This document shows positions 36,080 to 45,205 of a stretch of 64,000 bases of DNA, piece by piece. The notes under the pieces were generated by a model, which had not been told where the DNA came from, did not search any database, and was given only the letters and a program-made list of their open reading frames with translations. Positions within the stretch are counted from its first letter, which is position 1. Every line of letters begins with the position of its first letter. This DNA comes from Cytophagales bacterium. GTDB taxonomy: Bacteria; Bacteroidota; Bacteroidia; Cytophagales; Cyclobacteriaceae. A program made the position numbers and the translations under genes. The stretch is from the NCBI GenBank assembly GCA_033344775.1, contig JAWPMT010000005.1, positions 1,719,501-1,783,500 of the forward strand, read 5' to 3'.

Positions 36080-37129
36080 ATGGAAACCTCTTCTAAACAC
36101 ACACTTCTATTTTCAGTTATTGCTGCGGTACTGGGCCTGTTCCTCTCTTTCCTATGGATATTCAACGGCTTTAAATCTTCTACAGACTTACCCAAAACCG
36201 TACCCATCATGGAAACCAAAGATGGGAAGACTAAAAGATTGGGAGCCCTGAAATTTGAGTCGGGAATCAAAAAGGAAATTGCTTCTGCTTCGGAGAAGAT
36301 CAAATCCGCAGAAATCTCAAGAACTGAATCGCTGCACACGGAAAACTTACTTTTCCATTACAATCCCTATCTACTGATTTGGGGACTCACAATCGTCATC
36401 CTGACCGGTCTGGCATCAGGTGCCATCCCATTGGTTCGAGATCGAATATTAAACATCCATAAGGTGTTCAAAATCCATTGGAGTGTACTGGCCATCATGG
36501 TCGGTGGGGTTGCCTTTGTAGGTTTCATCATGTATAAGACCATGGCCCTGCCCAGCTATTTGAGCTATTACACCTTCTGGACACCTTTCGCAGATGTTAT
36601 TTTTGAGGATCATTCGACCATGAAATGGGTTGCCCGAGGCATTTTGGCCCTCGCACTTCCTTCATTATTAGGAATTGCTTTGCTTTTCAGAGCCGGACAA
36701 AAACTTCAAAACAGCCTTACAGACAATCTACCAGAAGCCAAAAAAACGTTCCTCAAAAAATATCAAGAGTTGCGAAGTGCACTCTCCTTTTTCCTGATCA
36801 TTCTGACCATGCTGATCACCTTAACTGTCATTGCAACAGGCGCTTTCCGGAAGGCACTATTAACTGCTGTTGTGGTAGAGGGCCTCGATATTGCTCCGGT
36901 GGAGTTTGTCTACTTGTATGGCTTGTTTTTTACCGTTTTCCTCGCGTTGTTCTACACGCCAGTTTACCTGCAATTGTTGGACCTGAAGCAACGAACCAAA
37001 TCTGTCAAAGATCTTCGTGAGTTTCAGGAAAGCGACACCTTCAAAGTCACCAATTGGGAAACGATCAAAATCCTGGCTTCTCTACTGGCTCCACTCTTAT
37101 CGAGTATCCTTCCCGGTTTCTTAAGTTAA
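36080..37129 (+). CDS. Multi-pass membrane protein, unknown
   Basis: This 349-aa protein has hydrophobic segments at about 8-29, 98-118, 134-153, 183-204, 235-256, 270-300 and 333-349, and a charged loop after the first helix (about 35-85, EIASASEKIKSAEISRTES). No transporter or enzyme motif is recognised. It lies between the glucan genes and the sulfatase gene on the same strand, but a 415-bp gap separates it from the former, so operon membership is doubtful. Confidence 0.8.
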   Translation: METSSKHTLLFSVIAAVLGLFLSFLWIFNGFKSSTDLPKTVPIMETKDGKTKRLGALKFESGIKKEIASASEKIKSAEISRTESLHTENLLFHYNPYLLIWGLTIVILTGLASGAIPLVRDRILNIHKVFKIHWSVLAIMVGGVAFVGFIMYKTMALPSYLSYYTFWTPFADVIFEDHSTMKWVARGILALALPSLLGIALLFRAGQKLQNSLTDNLPEAKKTFLKKYQELRSALSFFLIILTMLITLTVIATGAFRKALLTAVVVEGLDIAPVEFVYLYGLFFTVFLALFYTPVYLQLLDLKQRTKSVKDLREFQESDTFKVTNWETIKILASLLAPLLSSILPGFLS

Positions 37130-37182
37130 GCTGATAACCAAGAGACTCGGAATGGAACCATAGAAGTTTTAACTTCACCTCC

Positions 37183-38853
37183 ATGAAATACCTTCCTGTT
37201 TTATGTGTGGCCCTTTTGGTCATTCACTGCACCCCAAAAGAGGAAGCCCCCATGAACATCCTGCTAATCGTCGCAGATGACCTGGGCTACACTGATCTCG
37301 GGTGCTTTGGTAGCGAAATCCGAACGCCAAACCTCGATGCTTTGGCCACGGAAGGGATTCGATTTACGGATTTTCACACAGCAGCCACTTGCTCTCCTAC
37401 CCGTGCCATGTTGTTAACAGGGGTCACCACGCACAAAAATGGTTATGGCACCATGGAAGGAGATCTGGCAGAGAATCAGGTCGGATTACGAGGCTATGAA
37501 ACGCATTTGAACTGGGACGTAGTAACATTCCCGAGCTTGCTACGTGATCAAGGCTACCACACATCGATTGCCGGGAAATGGCACCAGGCCTTCCCTCCTG
37601 ACGATGCCAGTCTCTGGGCCGATAAACGCGGGTTTGATCGTTCCTTTTGCATGAATCAGGGTGGTGCAGGGCACTTCGATGACAAACAAAAACTTTTCGG
37701 ATTTCAGGATCGGGCCATTTATGTGGAAGACGGGAAAGAAATTGATCAATTACCCACAGGATTTTACTCCAGCGAATATTACGCGAGCAAAGTGATCAGC
37801 TACATCAATGAAAGCCAGGAACTCGGAAAACCTTTCTTTAGCTTCTTGTCCTTTACCGCCCCTCATTGGCCGTTACAAGTTCCGGATCAGTATGCAGTCC
37901 TGTATCAAGGCGTTTATGATGAAGGATATGAAGTGTTGGCTGCTACACGTCTGGAACGGGCAAAAACAAAAGGTGTCGTACCTAAAAACACGAAACTTCC
38001 CGCATTCCCGCATTTGGTAGCAGCCTGGGATGCGCTCTCAGTAGAAGAGAAAAAAGAACGGTCCAAAACCATGGAAATCTACGCGGCCATGATCGAACGA
38101 CTAGACCATCATGTGGGTCGTGTGATTGATCACTTGAAAAAGGAAGGGCTGTACGAAAACACGCTGATTGTCTTCATGGCTGACAATGGCGCCGAAGGCA
38201 ATGATGTTTTTACTATCAAAGGAACTGAAGAATGGGTCGCTGAGAATTGGGACAACAGTTTTGACAACATGGGGCGAAAAGGCTCCTACATCCAACAAGG
38301 CAGGGACTGGGCTTTGGTATCCAGTATGCCGTACAAATATTACAAGGCCTTTGCCAGTGAAGGCGGGGTACGCACGCCTATGATCGTTCGTCATCCCAGG
38401 CAATCAACAAAAACAGGAAAAATCGAACATCAATATCTCTCTGTGATGGACCTGGCACCTACATTCCTGGAAGCCGCTGGAGCAGCTTTTCCTATTGATA
38501 ATACCTATCAGGGAAGAGAAGTTTTTCCAATAGAAGGCGCTTCAATGGGGTCATTTTTAACTAACAAAACAGCGCTTGTTCACCCTGCAGAGAAGGCGCA
38601 CGTATGGGAGCTTTACGGCCGAATTGGCGTGAGAAAAGGGCAATGGAAAGGCCTGAAACTGGAGCCACCTTTTGGAACCGGTGATTGGGAATTGTATGAT
38701 CTGTCTACAGACATTGGAGAGCAAAACGATGTAGCAGCCAGCAATCCGGAACTCGTTGCAGAAATGGAAAAACATTGGCAGGCTTACGCAAAAGAAAACA
38801 ACGTGGTACTACCTGAAAACTTTATTCCTTATGGCTATTTGCCGGATAAATAG
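37183..38853 (+). CDS. Sulfatase (S1 family) lipoprotein
   Basis: This 556-aa protein has a likely lipobox (VALLVIHC) and the formylglycine sulfatase motif C-S-P-T-R within HTAATCSPTRAMLLTG (about residues 65-80). The metal site includes IVADDLGYTDLGC (N-terminal Asp pair) and FMADNGAEG. The serine-type alternative is excluded by the Cys. Sulfatases of this type desulfate algal or host polysaccharides in the periplasm after activation by a radical-SAM maturase, which is not in the window. Followed after 8 bases by an AraC-type regulator. Confidence 0.93.
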   Translation: MKYLPVLCVALLVIHCTPKEEAPMNILLIVADDLGYTDLGCFGSEIRTPNLDALATEGIRFTDFHTAATCSPTRAMLLTGVTTHKNGYGTMEGDLAENQVGLRGYETHLNWDVVTFPSLLRDQGYHTSIAGKWHQAFPPDDASLWADKRGFDRSFCMNQGGAGHFDDKQKLFGFQDRAIYVEDGKEIDQLPTGFYSSEYYASKVISYINESQELGKPFFSFLSFTAPHWPLQVPDQYAVLYQGVYDEGYEVLAATRLERAKTKGVVPKNTKLPAFPHLVAAWDALSVEEKKERSKTMEIYAAMIERLDHHVGRVIDHLKKEGLYENTLIVFMADNGAEGNDVFTIKGTEEWVAENWDNSFDNMGRKGSYIQQGRDWALVSSMPYKYYKAFASEGGVRTPMIVRHPRQSTKTGKIEHQYLSVMDLAPTFLEAAGAAFPIDNTYQGREVFPIEGASMGSFLTNKTALVHPAEKAHVWELYGRIGVRKGQWKGLKLEPPFGTGDWELYDLSTDIGEQNDVAASNPELVAEMEKHWQAYAKENNVVLPENFIPYGYLPDK

Positions 38854-38861
38854 TTGAAATT

Positions 38862-39920
38862 ATGGCCATGGTTGAAAAGCTCGAACCGGAAATCAATAAA
38901 GTCTACTTCATCAATCAGTATACGCTGATCCATATCCTGTCTGGTACAGGTGCCATAGAAGTAGATTTCAAGCATTACCTGGATTGGGAAGACAAAGCCA
39001 TCTACCTGGAAAAAGGCCAGTACATCCGCTTTCGTTCCGACGATTTTGTGGTTCGAAAAATTGAATTCCCTACGGAACAATTATTCCGAAATAAAGACTT
39101 CAGGGTATTATTCAAACACCTTATTTCTTTGGGCTACATCCATTTCGATGAATGCAGCGATTGTAAGAAATACCTGAATGAAAGTGTATTTCATGACCAA
39201 TTGGATGCCATCGTGGATGTATCCTCCGAACAGTGGTTTTGGCAAAATCCTTTTGGAGCAAACCGCGAAGAATATCAGGTGATCTTTGATATCAAGGACT
39301 TGATTGATGCGGAATTCTCCAATCATCTGACGAGTTCCGAAGTGGTGGACATGATCAACCAGCAAGGCTACAATGCCAATGCCCTGGTGCGAGAAAGAGT
39401 AGGGTTGTCCATCAAAAACCTGATGTCTCGAAAACAGCTGGTAGAAAGCCAAAAAGAGATTGCTTTCACAGACAAAAACATCCAGGAAATTGCTTTTGAA
39501 TTGGGGTACTCCGATCCCGCTTATTTCAATCGCTCTTTCAAGAAAGCAACAGGTCAAAGTCCTGTCGAGTATCGCAAAAACTACGATTTTGAACACAAGG
39601 ATTTATTCATTCAGTACTTGCTCGAGTTGATAAAAACATTCCATACTCAGGAGCGATCACTGGAATTCTACGCCGATCAGATGAACCTATCGGTGAAAAC
39701 ACTTTCCAGAAAAGTAAGTCAAAAAATGAACCTGACCCTGGGAGCCATCATCCGGAATGAAGTGCTCGAAACAGCTAAAAGATCCTTGCTTCAAGGAGCT
39801 TCTGTCAAAGAAGTAGCCTTTCAATTGAAATTCGAAGAACCCAATCATTTTACCGCATTTTTTAAGCATTACGCTGGCAATACTCCCAGCGAATTTCTCG
39901 CTAAAAAGTACAATTCATAG
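38862..39920 (+). CDS. AraC family regulator with two HTH-AraC modules
   Basis: This 352-aa protein has an N-terminal cupin-like part (about 15-90). Two AraC-type DNA-binding regions follow: the first at about 158-242 (NIQEIAFELGYSDPAYFNRSF, GQSPVEYRKNY), the second at about 263-350 (FYADQMNLSVKTLSRKV, SVKEVAFQLKFEEPNHFTAFF, GNTPSEFLAKKY). Classic members have one. Its ATG is 8 bases after the sulfatase stop, so the two may be co-transcribed. It may control the sulfatase or the NTF2/YHS genes downstream. The second module is complete. Confidence 0.85.
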   Translation: MAMVEKLEPEINKVYFINQYTLIHILSGTGAIEVDFKHYLDWEDKAIYLEKGQYIRFRSDDFVVRKIEFPTEQLFRNKDFRVLFKHLISLGYIHFDECSDCKKYLNESVFHDQLDAIVDVSSEQWFWQNPFGANREEYQVIFDIKDLIDAEFSNHLTSSEVVDMINQQGYNANALVRERVGLSIKNLMSRKQLVESQKEIAFTDKNIQEIAFELGYSDPAYFNRSFKKATGQSPVEYRKNYDFEHKDLFIQYLLELIKTFHTQERSLEFYADQMNLSVKTLSRKVSQKMNLTLGAIIRNEVLETAKRSLLQGASVKEVAFQLKFEEPNHFTAFFKHYAGNTPSEFLAKKYNS

Positions 39921-39993
39921 TCCTTTTTTTGTAGCCTTTAGGCTGTTCCAGCGCTTCACTTTTGCATCATCATCATTTGCAAAAAATAAGCAC

Positions 39994-40347
39994 ATGGATA
40001 TTTCAACTCAAGTTCAAAAAATGGATGCATTGGTTGCTCAAGGAGCCATCGTCGATGCAGTTCAAAGCTATTTTGCTTCAGAGGCACAGACCTCAGATTA
40101 CAACAATGTAACCACTACTTCTAAAGACCAAATGGTCGCCAAAATGGAAGGTTTTGTAGACAGCATTGCCAACGTCAATGGTATCACTCATCACCTTACA
40201 CTGATTGATGGAAATGCAAGCGCTTCAGAATTCACATTTGATTTTGACATGACGGATGGAAGCAAGATCCATTGGCACGAAATCATCAGACGAATTTGGA
40301 ACGAAAACGGCGAGGTGATCGCAGAAGAATACTTTAACGCAGGCTAA
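39994..40347 (+). CDS. NTF2/SnoaL-like protein
   Basis: This 117-aa cytosolic protein has the cone-shaped NTF2-like pattern: an N-terminal helix (MDALVAQGAIVDAVQSYFA), a helix MVAKMEGFVDSIANV, and strands ITHHLTLIDGNASASEFTFDFDM and HWHEIIRRIWNENGEVIAEEYF. The family includes isomerases and small-molecule binding proteins; catalytic residues cannot be fixed. It follows the AraC-type gene and precedes the YHS gene with a 26-base gap, so these two are probably co-transcribed. Confidence 0.82.
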   Translation: MDISTQVQKMDALVAQGAIVDAVQSYFASEAQTSDYNNVTTTSKDQMVAKMEGFVDSIANVNGITHHLTLIDGNASASEFTFDFDMTDGSKIHWHEIIRRIWNENGEVIAEEYFNAG

Positions 40348-40373
40348 TTAATCAATCAAGAAATTTAAACACA

Positions 40374-40829
40374 ATGAAAAAAATAACCACATTCACCCTG
40401 GCATTGGCTTTCACAGTGATCGTCTTTGGTCAGGATAAATTAGCAAATAATATTGATGACAGTCACATTGCTCTGCAGGGTTACAGCCCCGTTTCTTACC
40501 TTGATTTGGGCATTGCTCAAAAGGGAGTAAAGGAACACAAGGCCACTCACAAGGGGATCAACTATTACTTTACTTCGTCCGAGCAGAAAAAAGCGTTCAA
40601 CAAGAATCCTGAGAAGTATTTGCCCCAGTATGGTGGCTTTTGCGCCTTTGGTGTGTATGCTGGAGCAAAGTTCCGACCGGACCCAAATAAGTTTGTGGTC
40701 TCAGATGATAAGTATTTCCTGTATCTCTATAATCTCGAATTGGATGCACAAGAGCTATGGTTGAAGGAGGACGAATCCAAGTTGATCAAAAAAGCCAACG
40801 AGAATTGGAGAAGTCTGAGTAAAAAGTAA
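40374..40829 (+). CDS. YHS-domain secreted protein
   Basis: This 151-aa protein has a signal peptide (1-19, ending VIVFGQ). The body is a YHS-like domain: ALQGYSPVSYLD, the strand GINYYFTSSEQKKAFNKNPEKYLPQYGGFCAFGVYAG, typical of the YHS family that binds metal or copper in some members. It is a periplasmic protein, probably co-transcribed with the NTF2-like gene upstream. The function in Bacteroidota is not established. Confidence 0.88.
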   Translation: MKKITTFTLALAFTVIVFGQDKLANNIDDSHIALQGYSPVSYLDLGIAQKGVKEHKATHKGINYYFTSSEQKKAFNKNPEKYLPQYGGFCAFGVYAGAKFRPDPNKFVVSDDKYFLYLYNLELDAQELWLKEDESKLIKKANENWRSLSKK

Positions 40830-40913
40830 AATCGATTTAGAAACGAATGGTCTGAATTGCCCCATGAAGCACTGCTTATATGCGGCAATTCTTTTATTTT
40901 ACTTTCATCATTC

Positions 40914-41483
40914 ATGGATCAACTACTCTCAGACATCCGGAATTGCACCATCTGTCAGGAGCACCTGGCCCTTGGACCAAGACCTATTGTAGCTGCTTCG
41001 CCTGAAAGCAAGATTGCAATCATAGGGCAGGCTCCGGGATCGGCTGTCCACAAAAGTGGCATTCCCTGGGATGACAAGAGTGGGGACAACCTGAGAAAGT
41101 GGATGGAAATTTCTAAGGAGATTTTCTATGATCCTGAGACAATCGCCATAGTCCCGATGGGATTTTGCTATCCTGGCAAGGGAAAGTCAGGTGACTTGCC
41201 ACCCCGACCGGAATGTGCTCCCCAATGGCACGCTCCTCTCCTGAATCAGCTCAAAAACATTCAGTTGACCCTGCTAATTGGAAAATATGCACAGGATCAT
41301 TACCTGGAAGATCGTGGGATGAAGACATTGACTGAAACGGTCCAGAACTTTGAAGCTTACCTACCTTCTCATTTTGTATTGCCACACCCTTCGCCACGCA
41401 ACAACATCTGGCAAGCAAAACATCCGTGGTTTCCGGAACAGGTCTTACCCAAATTGAAGGAACGGATCGCAGAGATACTGTAA
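40914..41483 (+). CDS. Uracil-DNA glycosylase superfamily protein with 4Fe-4S ligands
   Basis: I place the start at ATG 40914 (MDQLLSDI); an upstream start at 40857 adds an unlikely hydrophobic leader. The 189-aa protein has IIGQAPGSAVHKSGIPWDD (family 4/5-like motif A) and LPHPSPRNN (late His motif). C11, C14, C85 and C101 have the spacing of the iron-sulfur ligands in family 4 and 5 enzymes (CxxC, then C-x15-C). These glycosylases remove uracil from DNA, mainly deaminated cytosine. Exact family unclear. Confidence 0.88.
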   Translation: MDQLLSDIRNCTICQEHLALGPRPIVAASPESKIAIIGQAPGSAVHKSGIPWDDKSGDNLRKWMEISKEIFYDPETIAIVPMGFCYPGKGKSGDLPPRPECAPQWHAPLLNQLKNIQLTLLIGKYAQDHYLEDRGMKTLTETVQNFEAYLPSHFVLPHPSPRNNIWQAKHPWFPEQVLPKLKERIAEIL

Positions 41484-41574
41484 AAAATCCCAGTGTTCTT
41501 CGGTCACCGATTGCAGCATTTGCTTATTGATTCCAACGAGCAATCGCTAACTTTCTAATCTCACTTCAAAGCTC

Positions 41575-42657
41575 ATGAGTAATCGTCGGAATTTCATAAA
41601 AACCATCGGAACAGGCGCTGCATCTCTGGCTTTACAACCTGCTTTCTCCAACATCATCATTCCTGGACAAAAAGTATTGGGTGTGGCGTTGGTTGGACTA
41701 GGATATTACAGCCGCGACCTGTTAGCACCGGCCTTACAACGAACCAATCATTGCAAACTGACTGGCATTGTCACAGGAACACCAGCAAAGATCTCAAGAT
41801 GGCAAAGGAACTACAGCATCAAAGACAAGAATGTCTACAACTACCAGAACATGCATGAGATTGCCAGTAATGATGAGATTGATGTGATCTATATTGTGTT
41901 GCCCACCGGGCTCCATGCCAAATATTCCGTGATTGCAGCCAATACAGGCAAACATGTGTGGTGTGAGAAACCCATGGCTGTAACAACTAATGAATGTCAG
42001 CAAATGATTGATGCATGTCGCAAAAACAAGGTGAAGTTGTCCATCGGTTATCGCATGCAACACGAGCCAAATACGCAAACGGTCATGAAATATGCTGTAA
42101 GTAAACCGTATGGAAAGATCACTGCACTGAAAGCCGAAGCAGGTTACTATGATGGCCGGACCAATCACTGGAAACAGAACAAAGCTCTTGGCGGAGGGGC
42201 CATGTATGACATGGGAGTCTATCCACTCAATGCACTGAGATACGCAACAGGTCAGGAACCGATTCGAGTAAGTGCGCGCCATGAAACCAATCGCCCCAAG
42301 GTGTATGATGAGGTAGATGAAACGACCTTCTTCGAGCTTGATTTCGGGGCAGGACTCAAAGGTCAGGGAGCCACAAGTCTCGGCGCTGGCATGAATGAGC
42401 TTACCGTAACTTGCGAAAATGGATGGTACAACCTGATCCCCATGCAGGCCTATGGTGGTGTACAAGGAAGGACCAGCGATGGGGTTCAATTGAACCAACG
42501 CATTGATAACCAGCAAGCCAAACAAATGGACGATGATGCCCTGGCCATCATCAATGATTCACCTGTCTTAGTTCCCGGAGAAGAGGGCCAACGGGATATT
42601 CGAATTGTAGAAGCGATCTATCAATCTGCAAAAACCAATCAACCTGTAGACCTTTGA
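41575..42657 (+). CDS. Gfo/Idh/MocA family oxidoreductase, Tat-exported
   Basis: This 360-aa protein has a twin-arginine-like leader (SNRRNFIKTIGTGAASLALQP). The NAD(P)-binding Rossmann domain starts VLGVALVGLGYYSRDLLAPAL and includes VIYIVLPTGLHAKYSVIAANTGKHVWCEKPM (EKP motif, catalytic Lys region). The C-terminal domain carries GGGAMYDMGVYPLNALRYATG with the usual Asp-x-x-x-H/Y region. Such secreted members act on sugars or glycosides and may use a prebound cofactor. It lies in the same-strand run with the sulfatase and GH genes but has its own spacer. Confidence 0.92.
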   Translation: MSNRRNFIKTIGTGAASLALQPAFSNIIIPGQKVLGVALVGLGYYSRDLLAPALQRTNHCKLTGIVTGTPAKISRWQRNYSIKDKNVYNYQNMHEIASNDEIDVIYIVLPTGLHAKYSVIAANTGKHVWCEKPMAVTTNECQQMIDACRKNKVKLSIGYRMQHEPNTQTVMKYAVSKPYGKITALKAEAGYYDGRTNHWKQNKALGGGAMYDMGVYPLNALRYATGQEPIRVSARHETNRPKVYDEVDETTFFELDFGAGLKGQGATSLGAGMNELTVTCENGWYNLIPMQAYGGVQGRTSDGVQLNQRIDNQQAKQMDDDALAIINDSPVLVPGEEGQRDIRIVEAIYQSAKTNQPVDL

Positions 42658-42787
42658 TCTTGCGGTTTTTGGTGCACTAGCTGACACTTCCTACTGAAAA
42701 ATCACACATATGCCAATTTTTTAGTAAGAATGCTCAACCTTATCAGGTGTTATCCTGTAGTCTACTTTAACCTAAGATCGACCAGAC

Positions 42788-43498
42788 ATGAGAACGCTAT
42801 TCTTTGCCTTAATCTTATCCCCATTCTTCGCAGCTGCTCAACCTGATTTTTTTTCAATTGCTAACCAATTCTTCAAGCAACGCATGGTCAACAACCGCTT
42901 GAATTATCAATTGATCAAGGATGATTCGCAACAATTAGATTCATTGGTTCAAATGATCGCATCAATGGATGCTGATACGCTCTCAGAAAATGAATTCCTG
43001 GCTTTTTACATCAATGCGTACAACCTGTTGGTGATTAAAGGTGTGGTGGATCGCTACCCATTGAACAACATGCAAGATATTGAGGGGTTTTTCTCAGAAC
43101 TTAAATTTCAAGTAGCTGGTGAGCAAATTACCCTGGATGAAATCGAATTTAAGAAGATATTTGAGAAAAAGGCGGATCCACGGTTCCATTTTGTGCTCAA
43201 TTGTGGAGCATACAGCTGTCCTACCCTTTCCAATGAAGCCATGTTACCGGATGAGATAGAAGACCAGCTGAATTTTGCCATTCAGATCGTGATGGACAGG
43301 GATGATTATGTATTGATCGATCATGATTCGCGATCTGTTTATGTGAGCAAAATCTTCGATTGGTATCGGGATGATTTTACGAAAACCAGCACTATTCGAC
43401 AATTCATCAATGAACATCGCTTTGTTTCCATCCCACAAGCCTATGATATCAAGTACATGGAATACGACTGGCGTTTGAATGACTCCAATTCACAGTAA
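42788..43498 (+). CDS. DUF547 domain-containing secreted protein
   Basis: This 236-aa protein has a signal peptide (1-17, ending FFAAAQ) and the DUF547 signature: LSENEFLAFYINAYNLLVIKGVVDRYP, LDEIEFKKIFEKKADPRFHFVLNCGAYSCPTL and VYVSKIFDWYRDDF. DUF547 proteins are found in bacteria and plants and have no known activity; a conserved Cys/His set suggests an NlpC/P60-like fold. It ends at 43498, immediately before the DnaA-box cluster. Transcribed alone. Confidence 0.9.
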   Translation: MRTLFFALILSPFFAAAQPDFFSIANQFFKQRMVNNRLNYQLIKDDSQQLDSLVQMIASMDADTLSENEFLAFYINAYNLLVIKGVVDRYPLNNMQDIEGFFSELKFQVAGEQITLDEIEFKKIFEKKADPRFHFVLNCGAYSCPTLSNEAMLPDEIEDQLNFAIQIVMDRDDYVLIDHDSRSVYVSKIFDWYRDDFTKTSTIRQFINEHRFVSIPQAYDIKYMEYDWRLNDSNSQ

Positions 43499-43499
43499 T

Positions 43500-43850
43500 T
43501 GTGGATAATCCTGTGCATAAGTGAATTCCACGTGGATTACAGGTGGATTGCCTGTTAGTTCCTGTGTACATCTTCCGGAGTAAAGTGGATAAGTACATTT
43601 TTCCGTGGATAATTACTAAAGTTGACAATAGCCAAAGAAATCATGTGAATCTGGCCAGGGTCTCGAGATAGAATTAGCTTATCGACCGAAGTTCAGCATT
43701 AAAAACGGCCCGAAATCACTCCTCAAAAAAGCTCAATGACATTTTTTTACATGAAAATTTTTAAGAAGATTAAGTAACTGATCTACAAGCATTTAAATCC
43801 CTAAAAACAGAACAATAACTGCTGTACTTTTTTCCTCTCCTCAAAAATTG
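43500..43850. other. oriC: Candidate replication origin: DnaA-box cluster plus AT-rich DNA
   Basis: This gap has no gene but holds a cluster of DnaA-box matches, all in one orientation. TGTGGATAA (43500-43508) and TGTGCATAA (43512-43520) are perfect matches to the reverse complement of TTATNCACA. AGTGGATAA (43584-43592) and CGTGGATAA (43604-43612) have one mismatch, and CGTGGATTA (43531-43539) and GGTGGATTG (43542-43550) are weaker. About 130 bp further right (43739-43850) lies AT-rich DNA with T-runs and A-runs, a possible unwinding element. Origins in Bacteroidota are often away from dnaA, which is about 20 kb to the right. Assignment rests on motifs only. Confidence 0.7.
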
Positions 43851-43894
43851 GAACGGACTTTGAATAGATGAGGGCAGGATCAAAAACTACAGAT

Positions 43895-44467
43895 ATGAAA
43901 ACTTTTACTAAAATCTTATTCGTTCTTTTATTACTTGGTCTGTTCTCCTGCTACGACGAAACCGTAGTGGTCGAAGGCCCTCAAGGACCACAAGGAATTC
44001 CCGGTGCTACAGGAGCTGCTGGCGAGAGTGGATACGTCTTTGAGTTCAGCGATATTGATTTTGTCGCTCCGGAGTATGAAGTTTTTCTTCCTTTCCCAAA
44101 TGATTTTGAGGTATTGACCTCCGATGTGGTACTGGTCTACTTGCTTTGGGATGTGCAAGACATAGATGGCATCCCAACAGAAGTTTGGCGTCCATTGCCA
44201 CAGACGGTATTCACATTTGATGGTACCCTGCAGTACAACTTTGATTTCACACTATTGGATACTCGCTTGTTCCTGGATGCCAACTATCCTTTGGATTGGC
44301 TGGAAGCCCGTGACACGGATCAATGGATTGCCCGAGTGGTGGTGGCACCTGGTAACTTCTGGGGTTCAGGCCGACTGGGAATTGTGCCTTCTTACGAAGA
44401 AGTAAAAACCACGTTAGGATTACCTGAATTGGACACCAAACGTACCATAGGAATCGATAGACGATAA
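43895..44467 (+). CDS. Lipoprotein with short collagen-like stretch
   Basis: I place the start at ATG 43895 (MKTFTKILFVLLLLGLFSC, lipobox GLFSC), not at an in-frame ATG at 43868. The 190-aa protein has five or six G-x-y triplets just after the lipid anchor (GPQGPQGIPGATGAAG), common in Bacteroidota surface lipoproteins, then an all-beta domain (EYEVFLPFPNDFEVLTSDVVLVYLLW). Function unknown. A terminator follows. Confidence 0.82.
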   Translation: MKTFTKILFVLLLLGLFSCYDETVVVEGPQGPQGIPGATGAAGESGYVFEFSDIDFVAPEYEVFLPFPNDFEVLTSDVVLVYLLWDVQDIDGIPTEVWRPLPQTVFTFDGTLQYNFDFTLLDTRLFLDANYPLDWLEARDTDQWIARVVVAPGNFWGSGRLGIVPSYEEVKTTLGLPELDTKRTIGIDRR

Positions 44468-44490
44468 ATAAAACCTTACAACAACAGTTT

Positions 44491-44525
44491 AGAAAGCCAT
44501 GACGACAGTCGTGGCTTTCTTTGTC
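44491..44525 (+). terminator. Intrinsic terminator after the collagen-like lipoprotein gene
   Basis: AGAAAGCCA (44491-44499) and TGGCTTTCT (44512-44520) form a perfect nine-pair stem followed by TTGTC and T-rich DNA. Confidence 0.8.
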
Positions 44526-44581
44526 TAATTCATTGACTTTTGCACTTCTACAATCAACGATTGTAGCTGAATTGTACACTT

Positions 44582-45100
44582 ATGGAAGAATGGGACCTCT
44601 ACGATCGAGAAAGACTCAATACAGGAAAAACAGTCAGGAAAGGAGAACGGTTTAATTCCGAAGAATTCCATTTGGTGGTCCATGTTTGCATGATCAACGC
44701 AAGTGATGAAATGTTGATACAACAAAGACAACCATTCAAAGAAGGATGGCCAAACATGTGGGACCTGACCGTTGGTGGAGGTGCCTGCAAAGGCGAAAGC
44801 AGTCATCAGGCAGCAGAACGGGAGCTATTTGAGGAGGTTGGATATCAAGCTGAGCTAAACCATACAAGACCTATTTTTACCATCAACTTTGAAAGGGGCT
44901 TTGATGACTACTATGTGATCGAAGCCAACCCGGATTTGAGCCAACTTCGATTACAGGAATCTGAAGTTCAAGCCGTAAAATGGGCATCCAAATCCGAAAT
45001 CCTGAAGCTCATTGATGATGGCGATTTTATTCCATATCATCATAGTGTAATCAACATGATTTTTGATACGAGAAAAGTATTCGGGGCGCATGCCAGATAA
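44582..45100 (+). CDS. NUDIX hydrolase
   Basis: This 172-aa protein has a complete Nudix box: GGACKGESSHQAAERELFEEVGY (G-x5-E-x7-REUXEEXGU) at about residues 65-87, after the strand WDLTVGG. The N-terminal WDLYDRERLNTGKTVRKGERF and the placement of the box resemble the isopentenyl-diphosphate isomerase-like and NUDIX domain 'YfcD' group, which lacks a fixed substrate. It hydrolyses a nucleoside-diphosphate-linked compound in the cytosol. Transcribed from its own spacer after the terminator. Confidence 0.92.
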   Translation: MEEWDLYDRERLNTGKTVRKGERFNSEEFHLVVHVCMINASDEMLIQQRQPFKEGWPNMWDLTVGGGACKGESSHQAAERELFEEVGYQAELNHTRPIFTINFERGFDDYYVIEANPDLSQLRLQESEVQAVKWASKSEILKLIDDGDFIPYHHSVINMIFDTRKVFGAHAR

Positions 45101-45205
45101 AACTTCTCTCTATCACGCTTGATTCCCGAAAAGCAACAAGAATCCTATAAATTGAAGCCCATCACAGGGGTATCATTCAACACATCAACAATCTAAACTA
45201 TTTCC

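Noticed and set aside
41794-42525. 243-codon minus-strand frame inside the Gfo/Idh/MocA gene
   Set aside because: The plus-strand gene is complete with clear family motifs. The minus product is Cys/His/Ile-rich without any recognisable domain, so it is a long shadow frame.
43982-44032. Collagen-like or phage tail-fibre gene
   Set aside because: Only about six Gly-x-y triplets occur, just after a lipobox, which is a common linker in Bacteroidota surface lipoproteins. No phage gene is nearby.
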